In this document: piece by piece, positions 32,596 through 43,752 of the stretch
Layout of the letters: each line of letters starts with the position of its first letter
Position numbering within the stretch: position 1 is the first letter of the stretch
DNA from: Paracamarosporium sp. OC-R06-R3
Lineage: Eukaryota; Ascomycota; Dothideomycetes; Pleosporales; Didymosphaeriaceae
Direction: 5' to 3'
Assembly: GCA_019828545.1 (NCBI GenBank)
Contig: JACVRA010000202.1
Location: 558,001-622,000, forward strand
DNA: 64,000 nt
Made by a program: the position numbers and the translations under genes
The notes under the pieces: generated by a model
The model's database searches: none
Seen by the model: only the letters and a program-made list of their open reading frames with translations
What the model was told of the DNA's origin: nothing

Positions 32596-34557
32596 GGTAA
32601 TACTTCACGATATGATCTCTGAAATCAAAACAAATTTTGTTTGGGGGTTGTACCTTAGAGAGTCTTTTGTAAGCTTCGTATTGAATGAAGGAGCTAAACC
32701 AGAAGGGACTCAGTGCGCCGAGGTACGCATTATTTGTCCACTGACATCTACTAACGACATTCCATGTGAACTGGAGTCAATCTTCACATGGAACAATTAC
32801 TCTTTTGACACTTTGGTCACTGATCAAGCATACTTTTATCGCTTTCCATGGAAACAAAGACTTTGTTATCTATCATATTGTGCAGAGTAGTAAGTATTTT
32901 AAAAGAATAGGCTAGTTTTTGATTGTTGAAGCAGGTCAAAGGACGTTGAAGGCACCGTGAGTTTCCTCAGAGGCTTCACAACACCTTCCTAGTAACAGTT
33001 GGATTCAATCAACACAGTGCATACGGAGGTTAATTATAGGTGGACTGCAATGACCACGATCGAGTTGTATTGCTGCCTCTCGCATCGTAGATAGTAAGCG
33101 TAGCAACCCACTCGTTGCGAAATGCAAGGAAGCAGCATTTCTTCGCCTCTACATCGCCACACGGCGCCTGTAAGCCTGAGGCTTTGTCAAGCAAGTAGCC
33201 GTCACATGTAGCATTGCCTTCCACGCGTCCACGCCGCATCCGCGACCGCCTCCATGGTCGCAAACAAGGCTCCCCACGCCTCGTAGGGTTGCATGTAAGC
33301 TCGTGGCCGTTGCCCTGCATGCGGCGTCTCCATCCCACATTCCCCACTTTGCCCTCATCATTTGTGACACACTCATCGGGCAAGCATTGAATGTTGGGTA
33401 GCAAGGCGTAAAGCTTAGCAGCTTTTTCTGAGTCACGGGCGAAGTGCAATTCGGAGCTGTAGGCAGCACTCAGCGCTATGGTCGGTGCGCGCAACCATTG
33501 GATGCGCCCAGCCAGTCCTTCATGGCGCCGCGGCGTACTCCGATGCTCCACTGTCCTTCTCCTATGTGCCTGCGCGAAACCCATCAAGTCTACTGAGGTA
33601 TTGGAAGGATTCTTGCGTGCGCGCACACCGCGTACTACCCGAGCTACATGCGCGGCCCTCAGCTCCGACACCGCGTCCGGTTGCCCTGGCCTCCAACGCA
33701 AGCCACCCAGTAATCCCATTTCCTCCGATCACAATTCGCCCCGCCACTTCGGGAAGGTGTCTCCTAATAGGTACTCCTGAAACGATGCCTCCAGTTGCCT
33801 TTTTCGCCTCGTGCTGAATCCGGGTGTGCCCCGCCAGGCGAGCGCGTAGCCTCCGAGGGCGAGGGATGGTCGGAGCGCTGTTGCGATGCTGATAACATAG
33901 CCTTGATTAGGGCACGTCGCACCGCAGGAATACTCGGTCGCGTGATATTGTATGACCGGCGGAAGTTCTAGTTATGGCGTGCGCTGTGGTAGTTGAAAAG
34001 ATGGAGGACGTGGATTCCCGCGCGCCGTGTGGTAGCTGTGCGTAATTCCCAGAAGGATTGCTCGACGCATTGATCATGGTAAGATCAGCGGTGATCTGAG
34101 CTTTCAGTGTGAACTTAATTTTAAGTGCATCGTTGAAACAACTGCGTCGCGGGACATTGTGTATGTGGCAAAACAACATTTCGAGATGAGTATCAGAAGG
34201 TGAGCCCCTGCAAGAGGCAGAAGCACGCCAGGGGCTTGTCAGCAGACCGCAAAGCCATGTCCAACGCTCGTCTTGACCAATATGGGCTGCCAGGCCCTGC
34301 CTGACAAAAACATCCCCCGGCACCAATGCCCAATGCATAAACGAATATACCATGTTGCGCCAGCATGAAAGACAAAAGGGTATTGTGCACGAACTCCAAA
34401 CCCAGACGTGAGATACCGGCACCAAACCATATAATAACAACGACAGTCTGAATTGTCAACAGCGGCTGCACTATGTTAGTGGGTAACTACACTGAAGGTT
34501 CGAGGTATGCATACTTAGATACCTGCGCTGCAAAGCATCCTTTGAGCAACATCTAGT
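32596..34557. other. intergenic region, no supportable gene
   Basis: Open frames at 33.0-33.8 kb overlap on both strands and look random. A minus-strand frame at 34.2-34.5 kb is hydrophobic but has no recognised family. Nothing is called. Confidence 0.4.
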
Positions 34558-34764
34558 TCATGATCTAACCACCTCTACCGAACAGCGGTTGCATCGGGCA
34601 TGATTGTTGCAGCTTGTGCACTCCGGGTAGATTTGAACGTGAAATGGTCCGGTTCTACAGTAGCAGCAGTACCAAACGTAATGGACTGTCGTATTGCCTC
34701 CTTGGGCAGGACTTTGTTTGTAGTACCTATTATTGGAAGAAGAAGACGACGACGACGAAGGCAT
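34558..34764 (-). CDS. small Cys-rich zinc-ribbon-like protein, member 1
   Basis: A complete 68-residue frame. It starts MPSSSSSSSSNN, where the Ser run is encoded by a trinucleotide microsatellite, and then carries VWYCCYCRTGP, a spacer of about seven residues, and ECTSCNNHARCNRC. The layout is W-Y-C-C-x-C-[RG]-x-G-P, then C-x2-C, a His, then R-C-x2-C. It looks like a compact zinc-binding knuckle pair. Similar motifs recur at 34977-35117, weakly at 35.6-36.0 kb, and at 36553-36813, all on the same strand. No signal peptide. Function unknown; I recall comparable short orphan proteins being common in Pleosporales, but that is memory, not a search. Confidence 0.5.
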   Translation of the reverse strand: MPSSSSSSSSNNRYYKQSPAQGGNTTVHYVWYCCYCRTGPFHVQIYPECTSCNNHARCNRCSVEVVRS

Positions 34765-34976
34765 TGTATTGGTACCAGCGAGTCTTACAGTGCTACAGCT
34801 TCTTGAAATAATACTTGAGGGAAATCTCGAGAAGTTGCGCCACTGAGGAAGTTGTGTTCCGAGCTCCTTTTGAAGGTAGTACCGACAGGACTAGTAACGG
34901 GCGCGGGAACGGATAAGTGAGAGGTATAGTTTGCTATAGAAGTAAGAGACGGTTGGCTAGGTCCATGGCGACGATG

Positions 34977-35117
34977 CTACTTACTATCCGCGAGCTGCTG
35001 GATATGGCAGTTTGAGCACCGTTGGTGGTAACCCTCGGGACAGTGGTTGACGAGTCTGGCGTTGTATCTACCAGACCTGCAATAGCAGTAATACCAATAG
35101 GTAGAAGGTATAGAGCT
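34977..35117 (-). CDS. small Cys-rich zinc-ribbon-like protein, member 2 (3' exon only)
   Basis: A 46-residue open stretch after a plausible acceptor (TCTATAG at 35118). It contains YWYYCYCRSGRYN, NHCPEGYHQRCSNC and a short tail ending in TAG. The Cys/His/Trp order copies member 1, with Gly replacing one Cys of the second knuckle. There is no in-frame ATG between the preceding stop and the motif, so an upstream exon must exist if the gene is live; I could not place it. It may equally be a decayed copy. Confidence 0.4.
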   Translation of the reverse strand, partial: SSIPSTYWYYCYCRSGRYNARLVNHCPEGYHQRCSNCHIQQLADSK

Positions 35118-35604
35118 CTATAGACCAGATAGGTCGAGCTTGTGCAAAGATATGCTGCGCTGATGTCTTGAGAAAGAAGCTAGTTTTTAGAAGCTGAAGA
35201 GCGGCGTAATGAAAGAGAACACACATGCTAGAAGGCCCACTGGCTTCATATACGTCGAGCAGATACAGGGACGTAGGACAAGCACGGCCACAACGGTCAA
35301 AGCGTGAGGCGTGATTGATAGTCCATCGAGGCAGGTATGTCGCCCAGTAGCCCTCCAAACGAGGGGCATCTCGGAGGGCACGAGTGCACGGGGCACTAGC
35401 AAACGAATGACCTCCACGACCAGGTTGCGCAAGAAACTTATTCGAACACTCGTCATGTGTTTCCGTTGAACTTGGAGCGGTGAGAGAAGGCGGTCGCTGA
35501 TCTGATTGGTACTCGGTGTCGGTGAACGCCACGAAAAGGACTTGAGAGGAATCGATACCGGAATGCTTTTGACGTGAAATGACCCATTATGACAGCGGGA
35601 CGCG

Positions 35605-35943
35605 CTATGTTTTTAATGGGAGCGATTTCGTACGAATGGTGGCGTATTTTTCCCAAACATGGCTTACTTTATGGACTGAGGCAGACATAGTACCTAAGCT
35701 TTCGGCCTGAAATCTACGCCTGAGGCGTAAAGCTAACTTTCCCACACTGCAGCGGTAAGAGCGCCACCGACAACACTGACCTGTACTAATGGTGAGGTGC
35801 AACGGGCTTTGATTTGTCCGGTGAGTTTTTGAACAGCTGCAGCATATGATGGTAGTGTAAGTAGCCTGGCCATCATCAGCAACGGTTTCATAAATGCCGG
35901 TACTTCGTGCGGAAGCAAATTCTCCGGGACAGGCAGGCTGCAT
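35605..35943 (-). CDS. possible divergent member 3 of the small Cys-rich cluster
   Basis: An in-frame ATG near 35943 would give a protein of about 112 residues with TIICCSCSKTH, a spacer, and GQCCRWRSYRC. The first CC-x-C knuckle and the terminal R-C resemble members 1 and 2, but the Trp before it and the last Cys pair are absent, and the frame runs on into a basic tail. I regard it as a weak or degenerate member of the cluster. Confidence 0.25.
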   Translation of the reverse strand: MQPACPGEFASARSTGIYETVADDGQATYTTIICCSCSKTHRTNQSPLHLTISTGQCCRWRSYRCSVGKLALRLRRRFQAESLGTMSASVHKVSHVWEKYATIRTKSLPLKT

Positions 35944-36552
35944 CGTACCTGCATTCTGGAAAATCCCCATGAGAAGAAACCTGGTTATCGCACGTTCGTG
36001 GGTCCCGATCCGGCTGGCCCCCATGCTCATGCTGTGTAACCACCTTATGACGCCTCTTGGCATGGAAAAAACAAAACTGGGACTAAAGGTCTGTCGGCAA
36101 CAAAGAATTGAAAGAACGAAATTCAAATTTGCGCGTCCTTGGTTCCTCAGTGAAGAGGCGGTCGCAGACCCTTTGCATGATCTATCGATTGGCTGAAAAT
36201 GGAAAATCTACCACGCGAATCAAGAACAGACTACTCTCCGCATCTCTTCACCAAACCAAAAATCAGATCCAACTAAATCATATCGTACAGGAGGAGACCA
36301 AGAGCTTGAAAAGTGAGTGTGGAAAGTATATGGTGTCCCCTGTGGACCACCCAGTCGCCTTGCGAAGTTTGTATCGATAAGTGAAAGAACAACGTATATT
36401 GGGTGATCTGTAAACGTATTTGGGCCGGTACACTTTGTGTGATTGAAGCGATACGAACGGGTAAGCGTTGAGACCGGGTATGACGAAAGCTGGTGAATTT
36501 GATTAGTTTTGTGAGATCTATTCGGCACGAAATCCGTCATACCTCAATGAGC

Positions 36553-36813
36553 TTAAGCCGTGGTGATTGTACAGCATCCATCCCTCGTATGTCCGCAGTG
36601 TGGACAGCCTGTGTCAAGTGTATAGTTGAGTGGGCCATCGCCACAGTTACCACAGTACCATACAGTCCTAGGCGGTGGACCGTACTGTAGCGGCCCTTCG
36701 AAAGCGCCTCCATGGTTATCGAAGCACTGTTCCGGGGCGCAAGCGGCCAGTGTAGTGAATCGATCGAAGGTTGAGTACGAGGGGCACAATGCATCTGTGG
36801 ACTCGATTGGCAT
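36553..36813 (-). CDS. small Cys-rich zinc-ribbon-like protein, member 4
   Basis: A frame of 86 residues from the ATG at 36813; an upstream in-frame ATG at 36987 would give 144. The C-terminal part has TVWYCGNCGDGPLNY, a short spacer, GCPHCGHTRDGCC and a short TITTA end. The order W-Y-C-x2-C-G-D-G-P then C-x2-C-x-H matches member 1 and is the cleanest zinc-knuckle version of the four. The N-terminal half has additional Cys residues and no signal peptide if the 36813 start is right. Function unknown. Confidence 0.5.
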   Translation of the reverse strand: MPIESTDALCPSYSTFDRFTTLAACAPEQCFDNHGGAFEGPLQYGPPPRTVWYCGNCGDGPLNYTLDTGCPHCGHTRDGCCTITTA

Positions 36814-36987
36814 TGCGGCAACTTGCTGCAGACAATGAAGAGGGGCGATGAAGGGCCTGGTCGGTCCAGGAAGAAAGACAGGGAAACGCAATGTAGAAAG
36901 GGTGTGCATGTTTGCGAAAACGATAAAGCGAGGTACAGAGGCAGGCTCGAAATCAAACGTCAGGCAGAGTGTAGAAGGTATGTTCAA

Positions 36988-39908
36988 GGTCCAAAGGGCT
37001 CTGGTGGGCGATGAAGCTTCATAAGAGGCAAAGCTTTATACCGTGCCTACTGGAAGTCCCTTCATTAACACATCGGCGTCATTGCCGTTCCTGAGGAAGG
37101 CAAAGACGTTGGAAGCATGAGCCACTCACTAAGCCGAAGGCCATTGCGCTTAGGGAGGCACGAAGAGGCAGTCAGGCCGTGGTGAGTGAGCATGGCGTAA
37201 CAAGGATGCGAACGAGTGGTGAGGATCAGTGTGCGTGGCCTACAAGTGTCGGCCACATCCGAAGATGAGTCTGCAACCTGGCGTCATAGGAAGAGCAAGG
37301 TTGCCTCGGTGGTAGAGGTGCAGACAGTCCGATAGCTTGGTCCGTGGATAGCGTTGGGTCGCAATAGGAAGTCTTGGTATGGATAAGCAATAACCCATGC
37401 GCGGCTCTTGTGTATGACTGAGTGAGGGCGGTAGGGATTTGGTAGGGATTGTGTGGACGCTCATGTCGCAAGAGTGATAGGCAAACGGGGACAAAATCTT
37501 AACAATGGTAGAACGTGGGGCAGCGAGGCGGCAGTGACACAAAGCATGCCGGTAGGGCTGTTGGTTGGAAAGACGCAGGCGGGCCCATTCGTTCAGCGAA
37601 ATGGTCGTTGCCTACTTTTGCCTCGTCCACATCCGAAAACGAGGAGCATTGCCATACCGAAAACGACGATAGGATGTTCGTTTAGCGCAAATTGGTTGGT
37701 TTTTGTATTCATTACGTGAGACGATGAACTTAAAGAATGCTTGTTGTCTCGGCAAGGTTGAATAAAAGTGCTTTGCGATACGTACTGTAGTTAAAACCCA
37801 CTACATGGATCGTGGTATCGCATCGGCAGCCTGGTCCGCTGAAGAGGCATCTATTGAAACGGTTACAGTGCGTCTGACGCGCATAGGCATAGGTAGTGCG
37901 AAGCCCAAAATACCCGGAAGTTACGCACTGTTTGAGTAAAGTATGAGTTTCGACCACTACCGCGGTAGTTTGAGAGAAGAGCAAGAGAGCATTGGCGTTG
38001 AAGCACACGCATGGGGGCCGCGAATAATTGAGAATGTCAAGCCGCAAGGCGACATTAGGCTAAGCGAGCGCTGAAGTGAAAGTAGAGCAATGACAAGCTT
38101 ACACACTTTGAAACGTTGCCAGACGGACGAAAATTACGAAAGTATGCCGAATACCTCTGCGAGACCTCCATTGACTCTCCCTGCACAAGTTGCTAATTGC
38201 GGCAGAGCTCGAGAGCCGTAGCGTCAAAGTACAACCGAGGGGGTCGGTTCGGAGGTCTAGTATGACAATGGATGGTGAGCTATACAATGGCGGCGAGGCG
38301 GCAGCATTACAGTAGCCCAGTAATCAGATTTTGAATGTGTAATTCTCCTAGGCGTGGGCTAAGGGCGCTCCGGCCACTGCCACGCCGCTATTTGCAGGTC
38401 ATCGCCCAGCTGCAATATCGGACATTTCACGCTCGTGCAGGGCCAAGGAAACGGCTCTGGCTCGAAGTGGTCGGATGAGATGGTTGAGAATGGGTAGTTG
38501 GGGCTGGAGAAGTTGACTGCAGCACTGTCAGGCGATGTGGTTTTGAGACAGGCCTGTAGAAGCTTACCGGGAGATGACTGATCTGGTGGGTCGGAAGGCC
38601 AGAATATGTCCTAGGCAGACGCTGTTTGAATGAGGCCAGTAGAAAGCACAAAGCTCAGCCAACCTAGCGGCATGCCGGTGCGGTGTGCGGTGAAGAGGCT
38701 AATCTTCCTCCAAGTTCCCACTTGTGGGCGCAGCAGCTTAATATTTGTGCCTTCACTAGTACAGGCAATTGAAGGCACCTCTTCAACGCCAGAATGCCTC
38801 ACTTTGGTGGCAGCAGGAAACCACGAGCACACGACGCGTGGTCAGAGACCGGAAAGGGACGTAGGCCATCAGCTACCGGTCCCGGTGGTCAAGACTGGGG
38901 AGCACAGCAGGGCAGGTGTCAGGCTAGGGCTAAAAACGGCGATATGGCAATGCAAGGCTGAGGAAATTCCGGTGAAGGATGCGTGCCAGTCTTGGGGCGG
39001 CCGCGGGTCCATCGAATCGAAGTCGAGGACATTGGCGATGAGACACGTAGGCGACGTGTCCAGTACCCTGACCGAAAGAGAGGAGCCGGTTTGCCGGAGA
39101 AGAAGCCGGAAGGCAGAAGGGACGTGAGGCTGGGCGCGCTCGCGGGGTTGCGATTTGCTTTTGAGGATGAGATCAGATGGCATGCGGGCCATGACTCGGC
39201 GGCGTCCCGTGCGGCACGGCTCATGGTTCCAGCAATCGTACGCAAAGGCCCAGGCGGAGGATCTGAGGGGAATGCGGGAGAAGCTCTGCCCATAGTGTGG
39301 TAGAGGAGGTGTCGAGGTCAGGAGAAATGTGAATGAAGCGGTGAGGTGGGGTAGCGACGCATGGGGGTAGAGCAATCTGACATGTTCTTGCATGCAGCCG
39401 CACCCTCGGCACCCACTGGCCCGCATTCAATTGCCATTCTCCAGCACAGAGCAGAAGTCGAAAACCGCCCTCCTCCGAGACATGGTGATGGAGCCGTGGT
39501 GTTGTGGTCGGATGTTTCCAAGTCCATGTCAATTGGCCAATGGCTTGCGCTGGTGCTTCGTCCGAACACGAGGCTGGGGGTGGCGCAGGCCGCTTGACGA
39601 TCAGCAATCAAACTAGGCCAACAACATCAGCCCATCGCTGTACCAAACACCACCGACAGACGACTGCAGCGTCGCCCCGGCGCTGTCATCACCGAGTGCG
39701 CATCTCTTCCCGGCTGCTTGGGCCTTCTTGCTTCGATGGTGATGAGTGCTGGGTAGCTCGCTGAACAACTCCACGCGCGGTCAGCCGCAGCCTCTCGCCA
39801 TACTCGCATCGCGCCCTTCAGCAGCAACCCTCCGAGGCGTGCCATATACGCCGCGAAGCCATCTGTTACATCTCGTCGCACGCATTCGCACGCGCGGGGC
39901 GGTCCAGC
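36988..39908. other. intergenic region, no supportable gene
   Basis: Several overlapping frames at 37.0-39.9 kb, some over 150 codons, occur in GC-rich DNA on both strands without motifs. The right end presumably includes the promoter and 5' UTR of the palmitoyltransferase gene. Confidence 0.4.
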
Positions 39909-41063
39909 ATGTCTGTTACGGGAAAGAGCAGCCCTCAGGGGCGCACCCTCGATCAAAACATGGGCCAAGTCTCCGCCGTCCTGATGCCTCTCATCGAAAT
40001 CGGAGCCATGGGATTTGCGACCTATGTCTTTGTCTACTCTCTGTGCATCGAGTACCTCCTTTCGCCATCGTCCGATTTCCAGTCACGTGGGATACTTCCG
40101 AGAAGAGGCACCGCCATCGCCTTGCTGACCGTTTACTTTCTTTTTGTTTTGGCATTGCTTCTTACATGGCTGCGGTTGTTGCAGGCCATTTGGATGAACC
40201 CAGGCATCATTCCTTTGGGAAACCCAGATTCAGAAAAGCAGGATGCGAGCTGGAATGGAATCGAAAAGTACGACGCATTCATCTCCGATTACGATGGCAA
40301 CCCCCAGTGGTGCGATAAATGCCACAATTGGAAGCCTGATCGCGCCCATCACTGCCGCGAGTTGAACCGCTGTGTGCGCCGCATGGACCACTACTGCCCT
40401 TGGGCTGGCGGAATCATCAGCGAAGGTACTCACAAATTCTTTATCCAGTTTGTTTTTTATGGTATGCTGTATACCACGTTTTCCTGGATTCCAGTTGCGA
40501 TATTCCTAGCTGAAAGGATTCGAACGCTAGGAAGCAAACCCGGGATATGGATTGCGATGCTACCTCTTTGTGGAATCTTCATGATCTTCACAACCACAAT
40601 GTTCTTCATGACCTTTTGGAATCAGTCAATAAATTACACAACTATCGAAACATTGCAGCGAGGCGGAGTGCACAACATTGCCATGCTAGTTACCCGAAGA
40701 GACCCGAGCACGCAAAGCCCACGCAGGAACTCGTCGAGTCACAACAGCAAAGAGAAGCCAAACGTTTTGAGGGAGGTCAGGCATAGCGACGGACGTGAAT
40801 ATGTCGTCTTTCAGACACAGCCTTTCGTTCATCCATGGGACCTTGGCAGTATGGAGAACCTACGTAGCATCATGGGCAACAGCACCTTACAGTGGTTTCT
40901 TCCTTTCCAGATGAGCCCATGCACCCGGCATGCCGATATCAAAGGAGAATATGGCTGGAGCAGGGCAGTGTTGGAAATGGCGATCGATTGGGAACGGGAT
41001 CATCCGGATCGACGTATCTCACTTTTAAGCAATGTGAGACGGAGTAGGAGAAGGAGCTCATGA
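39909..41063 (+). CDS. PFA5: DHHC-type palmitoyltransferase, Pfa5-like
   Basis: An integral membrane enzyme that transfers palmitate from acyl-CoA to Cys residues of substrate proteins (family knowledge). Intronless, 384 residues. Membrane segments lie at about 24-51, 68-92, 176-200 and 213-237. The Cys-rich domain runs from WCDKCHNWKPDRAHHC (134-149) to the active site DHYC (160-163) with CVRRMDHYCPWAGGIISE. DHYC in place of DHHC and this context are characteristic of Pfa5 (Pfa4-type enzymes also use DHYC). The TTxE motif is TTIE (244-247). The C-terminal tail ends Arg/Ser-rich. The ATG used is the first in the frame; upstream sequence looks non-coding. Confidence 0.92.
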   Translation: MSVTGKSSPQGRTLDQNMGQVSAVLMPLIEIGAMGFATYVFVYSLCIEYLLSPSSDFQSRGILPRRGTAIALLTVYFLFVLALLLTWLRLLQAIWMNPGIIPLGNPDSEKQDASWNGIEKYDAFISDYDGNPQWCDKCHNWKPDRAHHCRELNRCVRRMDHYCPWAGGIISEGTHKFFIQFVFYGMLYTTFSWIPVAIFLAERIRTLGSKPGIWIAMLPLCGIFMIFTTTMFFMTFWNQSINYTTIETLQRGGVHNIAMLVTRRDPSTQSPRRNSSSHNSKEKPNVLREVRHSDGREYVVFQTQPFVHPWDLGSMENLRSIMGNSTLQWFLPFQMSPCTRHADIKGEYGWSRAVLEMAIDWERDHPDRRISLLSNVRRSRRRSS

Positions 41064-43752
41064 TATTAGGGGCAAGATGGGGCATCTTTAAAGTTAGGGA
41101 TGCGTACGCTTACTAATCTTTAGCATTTCTACGATACCCTCATATTTCATACAAACTATTACGTACATATCTTAGATTATCCATTCTAATCATCCCAGAA
41201 TACTTTACAAGAATCCTAGCTTAGGAATATTCTAATCGCACAGCTTCTCACGCCTCTATCGAAACCTCCTATACAAACCCCTTGCTCCCTTTCACCAATA
41301 CGTCACTCCTGTCTACCAATAATCAACCTCCTAGACCGGCACGTTCCGTTCGACAGTTCAACTCTACTCAAATCGGAAATTGCCGCTTGTCGAGGCGGGA
41401 AGATTTATCCAGCTCGAGACCTGGTACGCCAACCGGGCCCACCTGTTGACCCATTGCAACCGTCCCCCGAAGTATTCCTTGCATACGTGGAGTGAATGCA
41501 CGACGAGCAGCGCAGAATTACATGACATCACCACATCTACCATCATTACGTTTTGCGCAGGTCAATCTTGTGTGCAACGACGTCTGCCAATATCATGCGC
41601 CGAACACCGTCCTCAACAGACATTCACACCCATCGCCACCGGAAGCGAACTCACGCATGCCCCATTACAGCGCCACTCAAACGCCCTATCAAATAGCTTC
41701 TCGCATCATAACACGCCCATTAGAAATCTGCAAACCTTACCAGTCATGAGCCCGAAACATTGACACTTGCCACAGGCGCACGCTCCGTCGCGACGCTTGA
41801 CGCACGACACCCCGTCACACATGTGTACGAGCTCGAGCGCGAGCTCTATAAACCACTCAACGTGCTCCATAGGTGTTTGATACTTCCGGAAACTGTTGAG
41901 CCAGCTCTAGCTTCTCCACTCTGTTCCAATGTTGGACAGTCAGGCACCCTTGACCCCATCTTGGAGTTTGGAAACGCCCTGATCCTGATCTGATCCGCAC
42001 AAGGTTCCCCAAGTGTCCGACCCACACACCATCTGATAGCGGCCCCGCCCGCAGCACTCAAAATCTGGAATACTGGAAACATGTTGCAAAGAGGTTGGTT
42101 CATGCTGGAGAGGCCCGTTGGGATGGATCCTGGTATTGGGTTTGCTGAGCGGTGGCGCCAATAGTGTGGCGCGTGTTTCGAAACGACGGCTGCGGATGCG
42201 AGAGTTCTATATGCCAAGGAGCCCTGACTTGACTCTGTAATGTCCGGTGTCTGGATGCCATATGACAGCATACACGTATGGTAATGATAGCTCACAGGAG
42301 CCTCTGATCTGCATACCTTAGGACAGTTCGTAACAATCGCCGTGTTAGTTTACACGGCATCTCGTTGCCGTCTCTTTCAACTCAAAACATCAAACCCAAA
42401 TCGTGGTGCGCTACCCTCGAATTGCAGGGAATGCAAATGTCATAGTACACCCCCAAAATAGGTAGCTCGCGGGTGCCTGCCTGTCTGTCGTCTATCGCCA
42501 CACGTTCCACGCCGCAAGACACACGGCACGCACCGTCAACCAACCACCCAACACGCAAACACCACGCATAGCCAGAGCCATATCCGGTAGCGAGACGGCG
42601 GCCCGGTCTTAGCCTCCACTACAGGCCAACGTAACCAGATCGCCCTGCCGTCCTCTTCTCAACTCCACCCATCCGCTCGCCCAGATGCCTGCTGGTCGAT
42701 TCTCTCTCGCTGTTAGGACTCCTCATCCGGACAAGCATACGCTGTCTTGCCTAAGCCGCGACTTTCCACCGTAGCTGGGTCTGCGTGTGGGTCAGGCAAT
42801 ACTTGCCATGGTTTCACTAGGAGGCTAGAGGGCGCCGGTAGGACCCTTACGGCACGTCAACGGAGTCGACGGAGGCTCGAGACGTCGGTGACGGGCCTGA
42901 AGGGTCACCTGGGCGTCTCTGGCGCACGCATCATCGGCGTGAGCTACTCGACCAACGCTGAATCTGGCAGAGTTGCCCCAGGAAAATTCTTTAGGCATTC
43001 TGTTTTGGGCATTTGATGAAATATCCTATTTTTGGGTAAGCTCCAACCATGAGATGTGCTTATGGGTCCATCCATTCAATGATTTTCAAAGCCTCAACGC
43101 AGTCAATTAGGAATGGTTGCGGTACTCATTATACATTGATAATATCTAGTTTGATTCTAGTACTATAGTGAACGACAAAACTGTGCGATAGGGCTGCCTA
43201 TCCCGCTCGACCTAATCATCGGGTATGCCATCCTTTGAAAAACAATAATACACAAACGCATCCGAAGATGAAGACGTGTAAATCCAATGATGCTCTATGA
43301 AGCCCATGGATATGCAGCAGTCAAACTCACGCCGCCCTCCTGAATGCACTGTTGCCTCCCACGTTTTGAGAAACAGAATAAAACGCCAGCCCATGCAATG
43401 CAGTTTGTACCAGTATACCAGCCATCATGCCCAAGCCGGGGTGTAGGAACGTAATGACTTTTGGCAGACACCACAGATGCGCGCCATTGCCGCGAAAGCA
43501 AAATAGTAATAAACAAGACAACGATGAATGGAAGTGCAAAAGTCGCCAATCCACTTTGAGGCATAAAGGGTTGTAAAGGTGCCCACCAGCCATATGAACG
43601 CCGAAAAAAAGAACCGAGATTTTCTTTGTCGATGAACAGTTGAATACCAAACGGATGGAGCGACAGTAATCGAGGATTCGGCTAGAAAGGTGGGAGAGTT
43701 GTTATAAGGGAGACTAGTTTCAGGGGACATGCGTCAAGCATCCGCGCGCCCC
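41064..43752. other. intergenic region, no supportable gene
   Basis: Holds the 3' UTRs of the convergent palmitoyltransferase and homeobox genes. Frames at 41.4-41.8 kb and 43.2-43.7 kb have no motifs and are not called. Confidence 0.4.

Noticed and set aside
33030..33719. 229-codon minus-strand open frame
   Set aside because: Both strands are open over the same stretch and neither product shows a family motif.
37730..38047. possible further member of the small Cys-rich cluster
   Set aside because: It has several Cys but not the W-Y-C-C-x-C block or the C-x2-C/His spacing.
38869..39607. overlapping frames upstream of the palmitoyltransferase
   Set aside because: Low-complexity Pro/Ser/Arg products on both strands; more likely promoter and 5' UTR.
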